Positions 31,848-42,921 of a DNA stretch of 64,000 nucleotides are shown piece by piece. A program made the translations under genes and the position numbers. Origin of the DNA: Sulfuritortus calidifontis. Lineage in GTDB: Bacteria > Pseudomonadota > Gammaproteobacteria > Burkholderiales > Thiobacillaceae. Below the pieces are notes generated by a model. That model was given only the letters and a program-made list of their open reading frames with translations. It ran no database searches and was not told where the DNA came from. Positions within the stretch are counted from its first letter, which is position 1. The number at the start of each line of letters is the position of its first letter. The DNA lies in the NCBI RefSeq assembly GCF_003967275.1, contig NZ_AP018721.1, forward strand, positions 1,426,001 to 1,490,000. Reading direction: 5' to 3'.

Positions 31848-33218
31848 TCACTCGCGGCGCCAGGTCGTGCCCTGCGGGCCGTCTTCCAGCACGATACCGA
31901 CCGCCTTCAGCTCGTCGCGGATGGCGTCCGAGCGGGCAAAGTCCCTGGCCTTGCGCGCCGTCAGCCGCTCTTGAATCAGCGCCTCGATGCGTTCGGCCGT
32001 GTAGCCGCCCTCCCCGGCCCCACCCTGCAAAAACGCTTCCGGATCGCGTTCCAGCAGGCCGAGCACCCCGCCCAGGGCCTTGAGCAGGCCGGCGGTCTGG
32101 GCGTCGCGCCCCTTGTTCACCTCCACCGCCAGGTCGAACAGCACGGCCAGCGCCTCCGGCGTGCCGAAGTCGTCGTCCATCGCCGCCTTGAAGGCCGCGG
32201 CAAAGGGTTCGTGCCAGTCGACCGTTACGGCCGGCGCCTCGATGCCGCGCAGGGCGGTGTAGAGCCGGGTCAGCGCCGCCTTGGCGTCGTCCAGGTGCTG
32301 GTCCGAATAATTCAGGGGGCTACGGTAATGGGCGCGCAGGATGAAGAAGCGCACCACCTCGGGGTCGTACTTGGCCAGCACCTCGCGGATGGTGAAGAAG
32401 TTGCCCAGGGATTTGGACATCTTCTCGTCGTCCACCCGGACGAAGCCGTTGTGCAGCCAGTAGTTGACGAACTTGCAGCCGTGCGCGCCCTCGCTCTGCG
32501 CAATTTCGTTCTCGTGGTGGGGAAACTGCAGGTCCTGGCCGCCGCCGTGGATGTCGAAATGCGGCCCCAAGAGGTCCGAGCCCATGGCCGAGCACTCGAT
32601 ATGCCAGCCCGGTCGGCCCGGCCCCCAGGGCGAGGGCCAGGCCGGCTCGTTCGGTTTGGCCGCTTTCCACAGCACGAAGTCCATCGGGTCGCGCTTGTTC
32701 GGGTCCACCTCCACCCGCTCGCCGGCGCGCAGGTCTTCCAGCGACTTGCCGGAAAGCCGGCCGTAATCGGGGAACGTGGCCACGGCGTAATAGACGTCGC
32801 CATTGGCCGCCGGGTAGGCATGGCCCCGGTCGATCAGAGCCTGGATCATGGTCAGCATCTTGCCCACGTATTCGGTCGCCCTGGGCTCGAAGTCCGGTAC
32901 CTGCACCCCGAGGGCGGCACTGTCCTCGTGCATGGCGTCGATGAAACGCTGGGTGAGCTGGGTGTAGGGCTCGCCATTCTCCAAGGCGCGCTTGATGATC
33001 TTGTCGTCGATGTCGGTGATGTTGCGCACATAGGTGACCGCGTAGCCGCTGGCCTTGAGCCAGCGCGTCACCATGTCGAACACCACCAGCACCCGGGCAT
33101 GCCCCAGGTGGCAGTAGTCATACACCGTCATGCCACAGACGTACATGCGCACCTTGCCCGGTACTATGGGCACGAATTCCTGTTTTTCGCGGGCGAGGGA
33201 GTTGTAGAGCTTCAGCAT
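31848..33218 (-). CDS. cysS: Cysteinyl-tRNA synthetase
   Basis: The start is the ATG at 33218 ([20 protein letters not shown]); the open frame continues far upstream only as antisense of recQ. The 456-residue class I synthetase has the HIGH-type motif in [20 protein letters not shown], and the zinc ligands in [18 protein letters not shown] and [10 protein letters not shown]. It charges tRNA-Cys. It is divergent from recQ, with about 210 bases holding palindromic repeats between them. Confidence 0.97.
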   Translation of the reverse strand: MLKLYNSLAREKQEFVPIVPGKVRMYVCGMTVYDYCHLGHARVLVVFDMVTRWLKASGYAVTYVRNITDIDDKIIKRALENGEPYTQLTQRFIDAMHEDSAALGVQVPDFEPRATEYVGKMLTMIQALIDRGHAYPAANGDVYYAVATFPDYGRLSGKSLEDLRAGERVEVDPNKRDPMDFVLWKAAKPNEPAWPSPWGPGRPGWHIECSAMGSDLLGPHFDIHGGGQDLQFPHHENEIAQSEGAHGCKFVNYWLHNGFVRVDDEKMSKSLGNFFTIREVLAKYDPEVVRFFILRAHYRSPLNYSDQHLDDAKAALTRLYTALRGIEAPAVTVDWHEPFAAAFKAAMDDDFGTPEALAVLFDLAVEVNKGRDAQTAGLLKALGGVLGLLERDPEAFLQGGAGEGGYTAERIEALIQERLTARKARDFARSDAIRDELKAVGIVLEDGPQGTTWRRE

Positions 33219-33268
33219 GTCCGGTTCATTGCATCCGTTGAAATCACCCATTGGCGGCGGCAGGAGCC

Positions 33269-33336
33269 CCGTCATTCCCGCAAAAGCGGGAATCCAGCCT
33301 TCAACCACTGGGCTCCCGCCTGCGCGGGAGCGACGA
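33269..33336. repeat. Dispersed palindromic repeat (GTCATTCCCGC family), copy 1
   Basis: Two hairpins in tandem: CGTCATTCCCGCAAAAGCGG followed by GAATCCAG (33270-33297), and GGCTCCCGCCTGCGCGGGAGCGACGAA (33311-33336). The first is the same family as the copies at 35307-35354 and 59184-59255. It lies between the divergent cysS and recQ starts, so promoters must flank it. Confidence 0.8.
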
Positions 33337-33428
33337 AACCCAACGCACGCCCTGGCCGATGCCATGGGCATAAAGATGTCGATTTTAACGGAAGCCGGCC
33401 CCATGCCCCAATGCGATAATCCACCGCC

Positions 33429-35261
<1,833 letters not shown>

Positions 35262-35306
35262 CGGACACAAACCAGCTCACTTGACCGTCACTCTGCCAGG
35301 ATTACC

Positions 35307-35354
35307 CGTCATTCCCGCGGTTATCCTCGCGGAGCGGGGCAAGCGGGAATCCAG
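35307..35354. repeat. Dispersed palindromic repeat (GTCATTCCCGC family), copy 2
   Basis: CGTCATTCCCGCGG at one end and AGCGGGAATCCAGG at the other form an inverted repeat with a 20-base interior that itself can pair (TCCTCGCGGAG). It lies 46 bases after the recQ stop and could serve as its terminator or transcript stabiliser. Confidence 0.75.
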
Positions 35355-35370
35355 GCCCTGACATAAAAAA

Positions 35371-35432
35371 CCTCGTTGGCCATCCGCTCCCAAATGACAT
35401 ATCATTAAATCTCATTTGGCAACAACGCGAGG
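35371..35432 (+). promoter_or_regulatory. Promoter/operator of the Xre-RES toxin-antitoxin operon
   Basis: A -35-like TTGGCC (35376-35381) and -10-like TATCAT (35400-35405) are 18 bases apart. The inverted repeat CCAAATGA/TCATTTGG (35390-35397, 35412-35419) brackets the -10 box. An outer, less exact pair CCTCGTTG/CAACGCGAGG (35371-35378, 35423-35432) extends the symmetry. This is the layout expected for autorepression by the antitoxin, whose ATG follows at 35438. Confidence 0.65.
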
Positions 35433-35437
35433 CCGCC

Positions 35438-35932
35438 ATGAGCACCGCCACCGCAACAAAGCCCAAGACCGTAGCCAAGAAAGTCGGTGCGGCCGGCAAG
35501 GCCCCCGCCGTAAAAGCCTCCGCCGCCCGCTTCGCCGCCTTCATCGCCAAAGAACCGACAACCGGCGAGCTGCTGATCAAGCGCGTGCGCAAAGGCTACC
35601 CGGCCGAGTTGGTAAAGCACGCCGGCATGTTTTTCAGCATCCCGGAAAAACGGGTGCTCCAGATCATCGGCGTGGCCGGCAGCACGGCCCACCGCTACCA
35701 GACCCAGGGCAAGCCGCTCGACCCCGCCGCCTCCGAGCGGGTCCATCGGCTGGCCATCGTCACCCGCGAGGCCATCGACGTCTTCGGCAGTGCCGCCCCG
35801 GCCAAGGATTGGATGCTGCGACCCAACCACGCCCTGGGCGACACGCCGCCGCTCGACCTGCTGGACACCGAAATCGGCGCCAACGCCGTCCGTCGCATCC
35901 TCGTCGCCATCGCCCAGGGCGGGGTGGTGTGA
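35438..35932 (+). CDS. Antitoxin, Xre/MbcA/ParS family
   Basis: A 164-residue protein. The N-terminal 30 residues are Ala/Lys-rich and low complexity. The middle contains an Xre-like helical region (ELVKHAGMFFSIPEKRVLQI, HRYQTQGKPLDPAASERVHR). The C-terminal DUF2384 toxin-binding domain has FGSAAPAKDWMLRPNHALGD and PLDLLDTEIGANAVRRILV, the typical ending of MbcA/ParS antitoxins. It overlaps the RES toxin by four bases and should neutralise it and repress the operon. Confidence 0.9.
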   Translation: MSTATATKPKTVAKKVGAAGKAPAVKASAARFAAFIAKEPTTGELLIKRVRKGYPAELVKHAGMFFSIPEKRVLQIIGVAGSTAHRYQTQGKPLDPAASERVHRLAIVTREAIDVFGSAAPAKDWMLRPNHALGDTPPLDLLDTEIGANAVRRILVAIAQGGVV

Positions 35933-36399
35933 AGCGCTACTGGCGCATCGCGAACAAGCGTTACGCCCTCGACAAGAGTTGCGAGGGCAACCGCCTCGTC
36001 GGCGGGCGCTGGAACAAGCCGGGCTACGGCGCGCTCTACGCGGCCGAGACCATCGAACTCGCCTCGCTGGAAAAATTCGTCCACACCGCTGGCATCGCGC
36101 CCGCCGACCTTGTGCTGGTCGCCGTGGACGTACCGGATGCCCCCGGCCTGACCCGCCGGGTAGAGCCGGCCGAACTGCCCGCCGACTGGAACGGCCTGCC
36201 CGCCTCCGACGCCGCGCAGGATTTCGGCAGCCAGTGGCTGGCCAAGGCCGCGGAACTGGTGCTGCTGGTGCCCTCCGTCATCGTGCCCGAGAGCCGGAAT
36301 GCGGTGATCAACCCGCTGCACCCGCGTTATGCCGAGGTCGCCTTATCGGTCGTTCGGGATTTCCGGTTCGACCCGAGGATGTATGGAGCGGGCCATTAA
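35929..36399 (+). CDS. RES-domain toxin (NAD+-degrading)
   Basis: The start is a GTG at 35929 (KRYWRIANKRYALDKSC) that overlaps the antitoxin stop (GTGA). The 156-residue protein has the RES motifs: Arg in RYWRI, GGRWNKPGYGALYAAETIE, the Glu in LASLEKFVH, and SVIVPESRNAVINPLHP near the C terminus. Characterised RES toxins degrade NAD+ and halt growth until neutralised. The Tyr, Arg, Glu and Ser features of the active site appear to be present, so the toxin is probably intact. Confidence 0.9.
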   Translation: MKRYWRIANKRYALDKSCEGNRLVGGRWNKPGYGALYAAETIELASLEKFVHTAGIAPADLVLVAVDVPDAPGLTRRVEPAELPADWNGLPASDAAQDFGSQWLAKAAELVLLVPSVIVPESRNAVINPLHPRYAEVALSVVRDFRFDPRMYGAGH

Positions 36400-36402
36400 A
36401 TA

Positions 36403-36492
36403 TGCCCGCCTACGTCATCCTGCTACCGACAAGCTCGACGCCTTGGCGAACAAGGCCCTCGCCACGCATCGTTCCGGCCAGACCAAATTACC
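36403..36492 (+). pseudogene. Gene remnant: 21-nt recQ copy plus degenerate coding sequence
   Basis: Bases 36403-36423 (TGCCCGCCTACGTCATCCTG then C) are identical to 35101-35121 in the recQ HRDC domain, and the next bases also agree in part (CGACAAG). In one frame the sequence opens PAYVIL exactly like RecQ. In another it reads ATDKLDALANKALATHRSG then a stop, which looks like a worn protein end. No intact gene is present. Confidence 0.5.
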
Positions 36493-36559
36493 GTAGGCGA
36501 AACGTCAATGGATCGCCGCGTCGCTTCGCAACTCGCGACGACGGCTAAAAAGCACATGC

Positions 36560-36585
36560 GGCGGATTACGCTGCGCTAATCCGCC
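36560..36585. repeat. Short palindrome GGCGGATTA/TAATCCGCC
   Basis: Perfect 9-bp arms (36560-36568 and 36577-36585) around an 8-base centre. The sequence GGCGGATTACGCTGCGCTAA is a common dispersed word in proteobacterial intergenic DNA. It stands in the 254-base gap between the RES toxin and glnS stops, which otherwise holds the remnant above and the glnS terminator. Confidence 0.7.
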
Positions 36586-36607
36586 CTACAAATTCTGAAG
36601 AAACGAA

Positions 36608-36631
36608 AAAGGCCCGCATCAGCGGGCCTTT
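36608..36631 (-). terminator. Rho-independent terminator after glnS
   Basis: Stem AAAGGCCCGC/GCGGGCCTTT (36608-36617 and 36622-36631) with a 4-base loop. On the minus strand it is followed by TTCGTTTC after a short T run. It is 23 bases past the glnS stop. Confidence 0.85.
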
Positions 36632-36653
36632 CCATTGCTAACGCAGCGGGCGC

Positions 36654-38324
36654 TTAGCCCTGCTCCTTCGCCCATGAATCCTTCAGCGTCACCGTACGGT
36701 TGAACACCGGCCGCTCGGGTCGGTGGTCGAAGCGGTCGGCGCAGAAATAGCCCAGGCGCTCGAACTGGTAGCGCTGCTCGGGCGGAGCCTCGCGCATGGC
36801 GGGTTCGGCCCAGGCTTGCACGGTTTCCAGTGAGTGCGGGTTGATGAATTCGAGGAAGTCGCGGTCCTTGTGGCCGTCCGGCTCGGGGTCGGTGAACAGG
36901 CGGTCGTACAGGCGCACTTCGATGGGCACGGCGTGTTCGGCCGAGACCCAGTGGATGACGCCCTTCACCTTGCGGCCGACCGGGTTCTTGCCCAGGGTGT
37001 CGTGGTCGAGGGAGCAGCGCAGCTCGACGATGTTGCCGGCCGCGTCCTTCACCACCTCGTCGCACTTGATGACATAGGAGTAGCGCAGGCGCACCTCGCC
37101 CCCTAGCGTCAGGCGCTGCCAGCCGGCGGGCGGGGTCTCGGCGAAGTCGTCCTGCTCGATCCAGATCTCTTTGGCGATGGGCACCTCGCGCTCGCCAAAT
37201 TCCGGGTGGTTGGGGTGAAAGCCCGCCGAACGGCTGGCGGTCACACCCTCTTGGAAATTGGTCAGCGTGACCTTCAGCGGGCGGATGACGGCCATGACGC
37301 GCGGGGCGCGGCCTTCCAGGTCTTCGCGGATGCAGCCTTCGAGCACGGCCATGTCGACCACGTTCTCGCTCTTGGAGATGCCGATGCGGCGGGCGAACTC
37401 GCGGATGCCCTCGGGGGTGTAGCCGCGCCGGCGCATGCCGTGGATGGTGGGCATGCGCGGGTCGTCCCAGCCGGCAACCAGGCCCTGGGTCACCAGTTGC
37501 AGGAGTTTTCTTTTGCTGGTGACGGTGTAGTGCAGCTCCAGCCGGGAGAATTCGATCTGCTGCGGGTGGCAGGGCACCGAGATGTGGTCCAGCACCCAGT
37601 CGTAGAGCGGGCGGTGGTCTTCGAACTCCAGGGTGCAGAGCGAATGGGTGATGCCTTCCAGCGCATCGGAGATGCAATGGGTGTAGTCGTACATCGGGTA
37701 GATCACCCACTTGTCGCCGGTACGGATGTGGTGGGCCCGGCGGATGCGGTAGATCACCGGATCGCGCAGGTTGATGTTGGGCGAGGCCATGTCGATCTTG
37801 AGCCGCAGGGTCTTGGCGCCGTCGGCGAATTCGCCGGCGCGCATGCGGGCGAACAGGTCGAGGTTCTCTTCGATGCTGCGCTCACGGTAGGGGCTGTTCT
37901 TGCCCTTCTCAGTGAGAGTGCCGCGGTATTCGCGCATCGCTTCGGGCGTCAGGTCGTCAACGTAGGCCAGGCCCTTCTTGATCAACTCGACCGCGAATTC
38001 GTAGAGCTTTTCGAAATAGTCCGAGGCCCAGCGCACCTCGCCGGCCCACTGAAAGCCCAGCCACTGCACGTCTTCCTGGATGGCGAGGGCGTATTCCTCG
38101 CTCTCCTTCTCCGGGTTGGTGTCGTCGAAGCGCAGGTTGCAGCGGCCCTGGTAGTCCTCGGCCAGGCCGAAGTTCAGGCAGATCGACTTGGCGTGGCCGA
38201 CGTGGAGATAGCCGTTGGGCTCGGGCGGAAAGCGGGTCTGGATGGCCTGGTGCTTGCCGGTGGCCAGGTCGTTGTCAATGATGCTGCGGATGAAATGCTG
38301 GACGGGGGAGACGGGGCTAGTCAT
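36654..38324 (-). CDS. glnS: Glutaminyl-tRNA synthetase
   Basis: A 556-residue class I synthetase, normal length. HIGH is in [23 protein letters not shown] appears as VTSKRKLLQ, and the tRNA-binding FDDTNPEKE segment is present. The C-terminal anticodon-binding beta-barrels follow (from about 340). It charges tRNA-Gln directly. It is divergent from the TPR gene; the 109 bases at 38325-38433 must hold both promoters, but I see no clear boxes. Confidence 0.97.
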   Translation of the reverse strand: MTSPVSPVQHFIRSIIDNDLATGKHQAIQTRFPPEPNGYLHVGHAKSICLNFGLAEDYQGRCNLRFDDTNPEKESEEYALAIQEDVQWLGFQWAGEVRWASDYFEKLYEFAVELIKKGLAYVDDLTPEAMREYRGTLTEKGKNSPYRERSIEENLDLFARMRAGEFADGAKTLRLKIDMASPNINLRDPVIYRIRRAHHIRTGDKWVIYPMYDYTHCISDALEGITHSLCTLEFEDHRPLYDWVLDHISVPCHPQQIEFSRLELHYTVTSKRKLLQLVTQGLVAGWDDPRMPTIHGMRRRGYTPEGIREFARRIGISKSENVVDMAVLEGCIREDLEGRAPRVMAVIRPLKVTLTNFQEGVTASRSAGFHPNHPEFGEREVPIAKEIWIEQDDFAETPPAGWQRLTLGGEVRLRYSYVIKCDEVVKDAAGNIVELRCSLDHDTLGKNPVGRKVKGVIHWVSAEHAVPIEVRLYDRLFTDPEPDGHKDRDFLEFINPHSLETVQAWAEPAMREAPPEQRYQFERLGYFCADRFDHRPERPVFNRTVTLKDSWAKEQG

Positions 38325-38433
38325 GCCTAATTTCGGGGAGATCGACGGGGAATCGCAGGCTGTATGCTATGTTCTGGTTGGCTGCTAAAATCACGCGGTC
38401 AAATCCCGCGAAAACGGCGAAAAGTATAGCACA

Positions 38434-39519
38434 ATGACCCTCATCCGAATTCTCGCACTCAGCCTCGGCGCCCTCTTCTACGGCGCCGCCCTGGCCGCCA
38501 CCACTCCCCTGCAGGATGCGAATCAGCTGTTCAAACAAGGCAAATTTCCGGCCGCGCTGGAAAAGGTGAACGCCTATCTCGCCGGCAACCCGAAAGAGGC
38601 CCAGGGCCGCTTTCTCAAGGGCCTGCTGCTGACCGAGCTGAACCGCCCGCAAGAGGCCATTCGCGTCTTCACCGATTTGACCGAGGACTATCCGGAGCTG
38701 CCCGAGCCCTACAACAACCTGGCCGTGCTCTATGCCGCCCAGGGCCAGTACGACAAGGCGCGCAACAGTCTGGAGATGGCGATTCGCACCCATCCCAGCT
38801 ATGCCACCGCCCACGAGAACCTGGGCGACATCTACGCCAAGATGGCCTCGCAGTCCTACGACAAGGCGCTGCAACTGGACAAGGGCAACCTCTCGGCCCA
38901 GACCAAGCTGTCGCTGATCAAGGACCTGTTCAATCCGGCCACCGTGCAGGCCAGCGCCAAGGGCAAGGCCAAGCCGGCCAAGACGGTGTCGCTGACCACC
39001 GAGCCGACCCCGCCGATGCCGGAGCCGGCCCTGCGTGACAAGCCGCCCCAGGTGGCCGCCGCCGACAAGCCGGCCGAGGCCGCCAGCGAGAAAGTTACCG
39101 AGAAGGCCGCCGCCGAGAAACCGGCGGAGAAGCCGACCGAGGCCAAGACCAACGGCGCCAAGGCCAAGCCGCTCAAGCTGCCGGCCGACCCCAAGCTGGC
39201 CGCCGAGAAGCTGCTGCAGGCCTGGGCCGATGCCTGGAGCGAGCGCGACGCCGACGCCTATCTCGCCTTCTATGCCGACGACTTCAAGGTGCCGGGCAAG
39301 AAGAGCCGCGCCGCCTGGGCCGAGGAACGCCGCCTGCGGGTGACCCGGCCGGAGTACATCAAGGTCGAGCTGAGCAAGCTCACGACCAAGGTGAAGGGCA
39401 ACCAGGTGTTTGTCACCTTCCACCAACAGTACGAATCCAACCTGCTCAAGACCGCCTCGACCAAGCGAATTACCCTTGAAAAACAAGGGGGAACGTGGAA
39501 AATCACCGAAGAGCGTTGA
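38434..39519 (+). CDS. Secreted TPR protein with NTF2-like C-terminal domain
   Basis: A 361-residue protein. It has a signal peptide (MTLIRILALSLGALFYGAAL, cleavage near LAA), three TPR units (about 25-145, for example LPEPYNNLAVLYAAQGQYDK), an Ala/Lys/Pro-rich linker (165-245), and a C-terminal domain (about 255-361) with AWADAWSERDADAYLAFYAD and ITLEKQGGTWKITEE. That domain resembles SnoaL/NTF2-like folds and is shared with the next gene. It probably acts in the periplasm as a partner of the L,D-transpeptidase. The function is inferred. Confidence 0.82.
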   Translation: MTLIRILALSLGALFYGAALAATTPLQDANQLFKQGKFPAALEKVNAYLAGNPKEAQGRFLKGLLLTELNRPQEAIRVFTDLTEDYPELPEPYNNLAVLYAAQGQYDKARNSLEMAIRTHPSYATAHENLGDIYAKMASQSYDKALQLDKGNLSAQTKLSLIKDLFNPATVQASAKGKAKPAKTVSLTTEPTPPMPEPALRDKPPQVAAADKPAEAASEKVTEKAAAEKPAEKPTEAKTNGAKAKPLKLPADPKLAAEKLLQAWADAWSERDADAYLAFYADDFKVPGKKSRAAWAEERRLRVTRPEYIKVELSKLTTKVKGNQVFVTFHQQYESNLLKTASTKRITLEKQGGTWKITEER

Positions 39520-39536
39520 TTTCGGCGAGCACCCGC

Positions 39537-40766
39537 ATGCTGAGAGCCCTTCTGATTTTCTGTGCCATGCTGGCTTGGGCCGGCCCCGCCGCGGCGGCGG
39601 ATCGTCCCGTGCAGCTGGCCGCGCTCGACGGCAACCGCTACCTCCCCTCGCCTGACGCCCTGATCGCCAAGACCCTGGAGGCCATTCGCGCCAGCCGGCT
39701 GGACGAGGCGCTGAGGGAGGTTGACCGGGTGATCGCCATTCGGCCCGACTTCAAGCTGGCCCACCTGATCAAGGGCGACCTCCTGCTGGCCCGGGCCCGG
39801 CCGCTGCCCACCCTGGGCGCCGTGTCGAAACAGGGCGCCGACCAGTCGCTGTCGGACCTGCGGGAAGAGGCCCGGCTGCGGCTGCTCAGCTACCTCGACC
39901 AGCCCAACCCCAACCTGCTGCCGAAGAACATCCTGCAACTGGCGGCCGGCGAGCGCTACGCCATCCTGGCCGACACCAGCCGGGCCCGGCTCTACCTGTT
40001 CGAGAACGTCGACGGCGAGCCGCGCCTGGTGCGCGACTATTACCTGACCATCGGCCGCAACGGCACCGACAAGCGGGCCGAGGGCGACAAGCGCACCCCG
40101 ATCGGGGTCTACACCGTCACCGGCCAGTTGCCGCGCGACAAGCTGGCCGACCTGTATGGCAGCGGCGCCTTCCCGATCAGCTACCCCAACGAGTGGGACC
40201 AGGCCCAGGGCCGCGGCGGCCACGGCATCTGGCTGCACGGCACGCCGTCCAACACCTACAACCGCGCGCCACGGGCCAGCGACGGCTGCCTGGTGCTGAC
40301 CAACCCCGACCTGACCGAGATCGGCCAGTGGCTGAAGCCGGGCACCCCCTTCGTCATCACCGACCGGGTGGAGTGGCTGGAGCGCGAGCGCTGGCTGGAC
40401 CAGCGGCAGAAGCTGATGGACAAGCTGGCGCACTGGAAGGGCGACTGGGAGAACCGCGACCCCGAGCACTTCCTCAAGCACTACGCGCCGAGCTTCCTGC
40501 AGGGCCAGGGCAAGGGCTGGGCCGAGGCCAAGCGGCGCAACCTCACCGACAAGACCTGGATCCGGGTCGCCCTGTCCGAGATGAACCTCTATCTTTATGC
40601 CGGCGACGAGATGGCCGTCGCCGAGTTCCAGCAGGACTACGCCAGCGACAAGCTGAGCGATGCCACGCGCAAACGCCTCTACCTCAAGCAGGATGCCGGC
40701 GACTGGCGCATCGTGCTGGAAAAGGCCGTCGACGACGCCAAGCGCGTGGCCGGCCTGGCCCGCTGA
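39537..40766 (+). CDS. L,D-transpeptidase (YkuD family) with NTF2-like C-terminal domain
   Basis: The start is set at the ATG at 39537 ([20 protein letters not shown]), which begins a clear signal peptide; an ATG at 39495 would overlap the previous gene. The 409-residue protein has a YkuD domain (about 130-285) with [14 protein letters not shown] and the catalytic cysteine in [14 protein letters not shown]. The usual SHGC motif is SDGC here. The C-terminal domain (about 300-409) has [20 protein letters not shown] and matches that of the TPR protein. Family members cross-link peptidoglycan or attach proteins to it. Confidence 0.87.
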   Translation: MLRALLIFCAMLAWAGPAAAADRPVQLAALDGNRYLPSPDALIAKTLEAIRASRLDEALREVDRVIAIRPDFKLAHLIKGDLLLARARPLPTLGAVSKQGADQSLSDLREEARLRLLSYLDQPNPNLLPKNILQLAAGERYAILADTSRARLYLFENVDGEPRLVRDYYLTIGRNGTDKRAEGDKRTPIGVYTVTGQLPRDKLADLYGSGAFPISYPNEWDQAQGRGGHGIWLHGTPSNTYNRAPRASDGCLVLTNPDLTEIGQWLKPGTPFVITDRVEWLERERWLDQRQKLMDKLAHWKGDWENRDPEHFLKHYAPSFLQGQGKGWAEAKRRNLTDKTWIRVALSEMNLYLYAGDEMAVAEFQQDYASDKLSDATRKRLYLKQDAGDWRIVLEKAVDDAKRVAGLAR

Positions 40767-40807
40767 TTTCCGCTTTCCATTCCACCTCTCTTTTCGGGAA
40801 TACCACC

Positions 40808-41317
40808 ATGGTCAAACTGCACACCAATTTCGGCACCATCACCCTCGAACTCGACGCCGCCAAGGCCCCGGACACCGTGGCCAACTTCCTGCAATACGTG
40901 CGCGACGGCTTCTACGACAACACCATTTTCCACCGGGTGATCGACGGCTTCATGATCCAGGGCGGCGGCTTCACCGCCGACATGGAGCAGAAAGAGACCC
41001 GCGCCCCGATCCAGAACGAGGCGCACAACGGCCTGCGCAACATGGCCTACACCATCGCCATGGCCCGCACGCCCAACCCGCATTCGGCCACCGCCCAGTT
41101 CTTCATCAACGTGAAGGACAACGGTTTCCTCGACTTCACCGAGCCCTCGCCGCGCGGCTACGGCTATTGCGTATTCGGCCAGGTGACCGAGGGTCGCGAC
41201 GTGGTCGACCGGATCAAGAAGGTGCAGACCGGCAACCGCGCCGGCCATCAGGACGTGCCGGTCGAGCCGGTGATCATCGAGCGGGCCGAGCTGATCGAAG
41301 ACGCCCCGGCCGCCTGA
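40808..41317 (+). CDS. ppiB: Peptidyl-prolyl cis-trans isomerase B (cyclophilin)
   Basis: A 169-residue cyclophilin without signal peptide, so cytoplasmic. Active-site residues are in [16 protein letters not shown] (Arg, Phe, Met, Gln), [11 protein letters not shown] and [11 protein letters not shown]. It speeds proline isomerisation in folding proteins. It lies between the L,D-transpeptidase gene and lpxH and is separated from lpxH by 13 bases. Confidence 0.96.
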   Translation: MVKLHTNFGTITLELDAAKAPDTVANFLQYVRDGFYDNTIFHRVIDGFMIQGGGFTADMEQKETRAPIQNEAHNGLRNMAYTIAMARTPNPHSATAQFFINVKDNGFLDFTEPSPRGYGYCVFGQVTEGRDVVDRIKKVQTGNRAGHQDVPVEPVIIERAELIEDAPAA

Positions 41318-41330
41318 ACCCCGCGGCGCC

Positions 41331-42065
41331 ATGCCGGACACCGGCCACAGCCTGTTCATCTCCGACCTGCATCTCAGTCCCGAGCTGCCGCAGGCGGTGG
41401 CCCTGTTCCGGCGTTTTCTGCAGGAAACCGCGGCCCGGGCCCAGGCGCTCTACATCCTGGGCGACTTCTTCGAGGCCTGGGTGGGCGACGACGACCTGGC
41501 CCTGCCCTTCCACGCCGGGATCGCCCACGATCTGAAGCGACTCGCCGAGCGCGGCGTGCGGCTTTATCTCATGCACGGCAACCGCGATTTCCTGCTGGGC
41601 GAGGCCTTCTGCCGCGCCAGCGGGGCGACGCTGCTGGCCGACCCCAGCCTGATCGACCTCTACGGCAGCCCTACCCTGCTCGCCCACGGCGACCGCTTCT
41701 GCACCGACGACGCGGCCTATCAGGCCTTCCGCCGCCAGGTGCGGGAGCCGGCCTGGCAGGCCGGGTTTCTGGCCAAGCCGCTGGCCGAGCGACGCGAAAT
41801 GGCCAGGCAGATGCGGGCGCAGAGCGAGCGGGAAAAGGCGGCCAAGGAAATGGCGCTCATGGACGTGAACCCGGAGGCGGTCGCCGCCGCTTTGCGCGAG
41901 CACGGCTACCCGCGCCTGATCCATGGACACACCCACCGGCCGGCCCGCCATCTCCACGAGATCGACGGCCATCTCTGCGAGCGCTGGGTGCTGCCGGATT
42001 GGTACGAGGGTGGCGGTTATCTGCGTTGCGATGCCGACGGCTGCAACGCCTGCAGCCTGGGGTAA
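41331..42065 (+). CDS. lpxH: UDP-2,3-diacylglucosamine diphosphatase
   Basis: A 244-residue metallophosphoesterase of lipid A synthesis. Metal ligands are in LFISDLHLSPELP, ILGDFFEAWVGDDD, LMHGNRDFLLGE, LAHGDRFCTDD and IHGHTHRPARH. It cleaves UDP-2,3-diacylglucosamine to lipid X. The C terminus has two extra cysteines (CDADGCNACSLG), unusual but without known role. A GC-rich hairpin follows. Confidence 0.95.
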   Translation: MPDTGHSLFISDLHLSPELPQAVALFRRFLQETAARAQALYILGDFFEAWVGDDDLALPFHAGIAHDLKRLAERGVRLYLMHGNRDFLLGEAFCRASGATLLADPSLIDLYGSPTLLAHGDRFCTDDAAYQAFRRQVREPAWQAGFLAKPLAERREMARQMRAQSEREKAAKEMALMDVNPEAVAAALREHGYPRLIHGHTHRPARHLHEIDGHLCERWVLPDWYEGGGYLRCDADGCNACSLG

Positions 42066-42261
42066 ATACTCCCCACCCCTACCCTCCCCACTCGTGGGGA
42101 GGGGGCACACCTCCCCCTTATGCCCAAGGGTGCACACAGCGTCCGGCCTTCCCGCTCGGGCATGCCCGAGTACAGCAACGACTCGTTCACAATACAAGGG
42201 TGCATTTATGGGGAGACTGGGAGGGGAAATGGCCTTAGCGATTAAGTATCTTTGTTGATGA
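42066..42261. repeat. Repeat-rich gap between convergent lpxH and the minus-strand hypothetical gene
   Basis: It holds CCCTCCCCAC/GTGGGGAGGG (42082-42091, 42094-42103), which can form a hairpin, and the 16-bp perfect palindrome CTCGGGCATGCCCGAG (42155-42170). Two AAGGGTGCA words also occur. No U tract follows, so it is not a classic terminator. I see no gene in it. Confidence 0.55.
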
Positions 42262-42921
42262 TCAACGCGGCGCGGTCCACTCGAAGCGCTGATACTGCGC
42301 CGGCAGCGTGAACAGTTCCTCGGCCACCTCGCGCTCGGCATGGCTGCGGTAGAGGCGGCGGCGGCCATCGCCATATTGCAGCGACAGCGGCAGCCCATAG
42401 TCGTACTCGATGCCGGCACGCACGACGTCGAGCACGAGAAAACAGGGGTCACGCAGGTCCGCCGGCGTCGCTTTCCAGGCGGCGGCCTGACTGGCCGTCA
42501 GGGCACGGCGCAGATCGCCGAGCAGGCGGCTGGCCTCGGGCAGCAGGCCCGGCACCGCCTTCAACTCCAGACAAATCTTGTCGTTCAGCTTGACCCGAAC
42601 GTGCTGTTCGGCGCCGCCCGCCTGCTTGCTCAGCGTCAGGCGCCAGCCCTTGGGCAGCCTGAGCCGGGCCTTGCCGGCCGGGATCTCGGTGATGCGCTCG
42701 ACCTCGTGGCTCACCACGTAAAGCCGCTGCGCGCGCCGGTCGTAGAGGCTGAAGTTGTCGGCATCCTGGCCGTAATCCAGTCGCAGCTTGTCACCCAGGA
42801 TCAGCACCCGACTGAGATAGGGCGGCTCGCCCGGCTCGGTGTCCTCGAACAGGAGCTCGGTCGCCTGCCGGGCGAAGGCCAGGCCCGGCAGCAAGGCCAA
42901 CAACAGCCAGGCGAACCTCAT
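42262..42921 (-). CDS. Hypothetical secreted protein
   Basis: I do not recognise a family. The start is the ATG at 42921 (MRFAWLLLALLPGLAFARQA), which gives a signal peptide cleaved near AFA-RQ and a 219-residue precursor. It is rich in Leu and Arg, with motifs such as LLFEDTEPGEPPYLSRVLIL, LRLDYGQDADNFSLYDRRAQ and CFLVLDVVRAGIEYDYGLPL. Beta-strand-like alternation suggests a periplasmic beta-rich domain. It overlaps metZ by four bases (ATGA), so it belongs to the metZ transcript. Confidence 0.75.
   Translation of the reverse strand: MRFAWLLLALLPGLAFARQATELLFEDTEPGEPPYLSRVLILGDKLRLDYGQDADNFSLYDRRAQRLYVVSHEVERITEIPAGKARLRLPKGWRLTLSKQAGGAEQHVRVKLNDKICLELKAVPGLLPEASRLLGDLRRALTASQAAAWKATPADLRDPCFLVLDVVRAGIEYDYGLPLSLQYGDGRRRLYRSHAEREVAEELFTLPAQYQRFEWTAPR

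Noticed and set aside
36400-36548. A coding gene after the RES toxin
   Set aside because: The open frame is short and shows only a PAYVIL match to RecQ at its start; the rest has no family features. Treated as a remnant.
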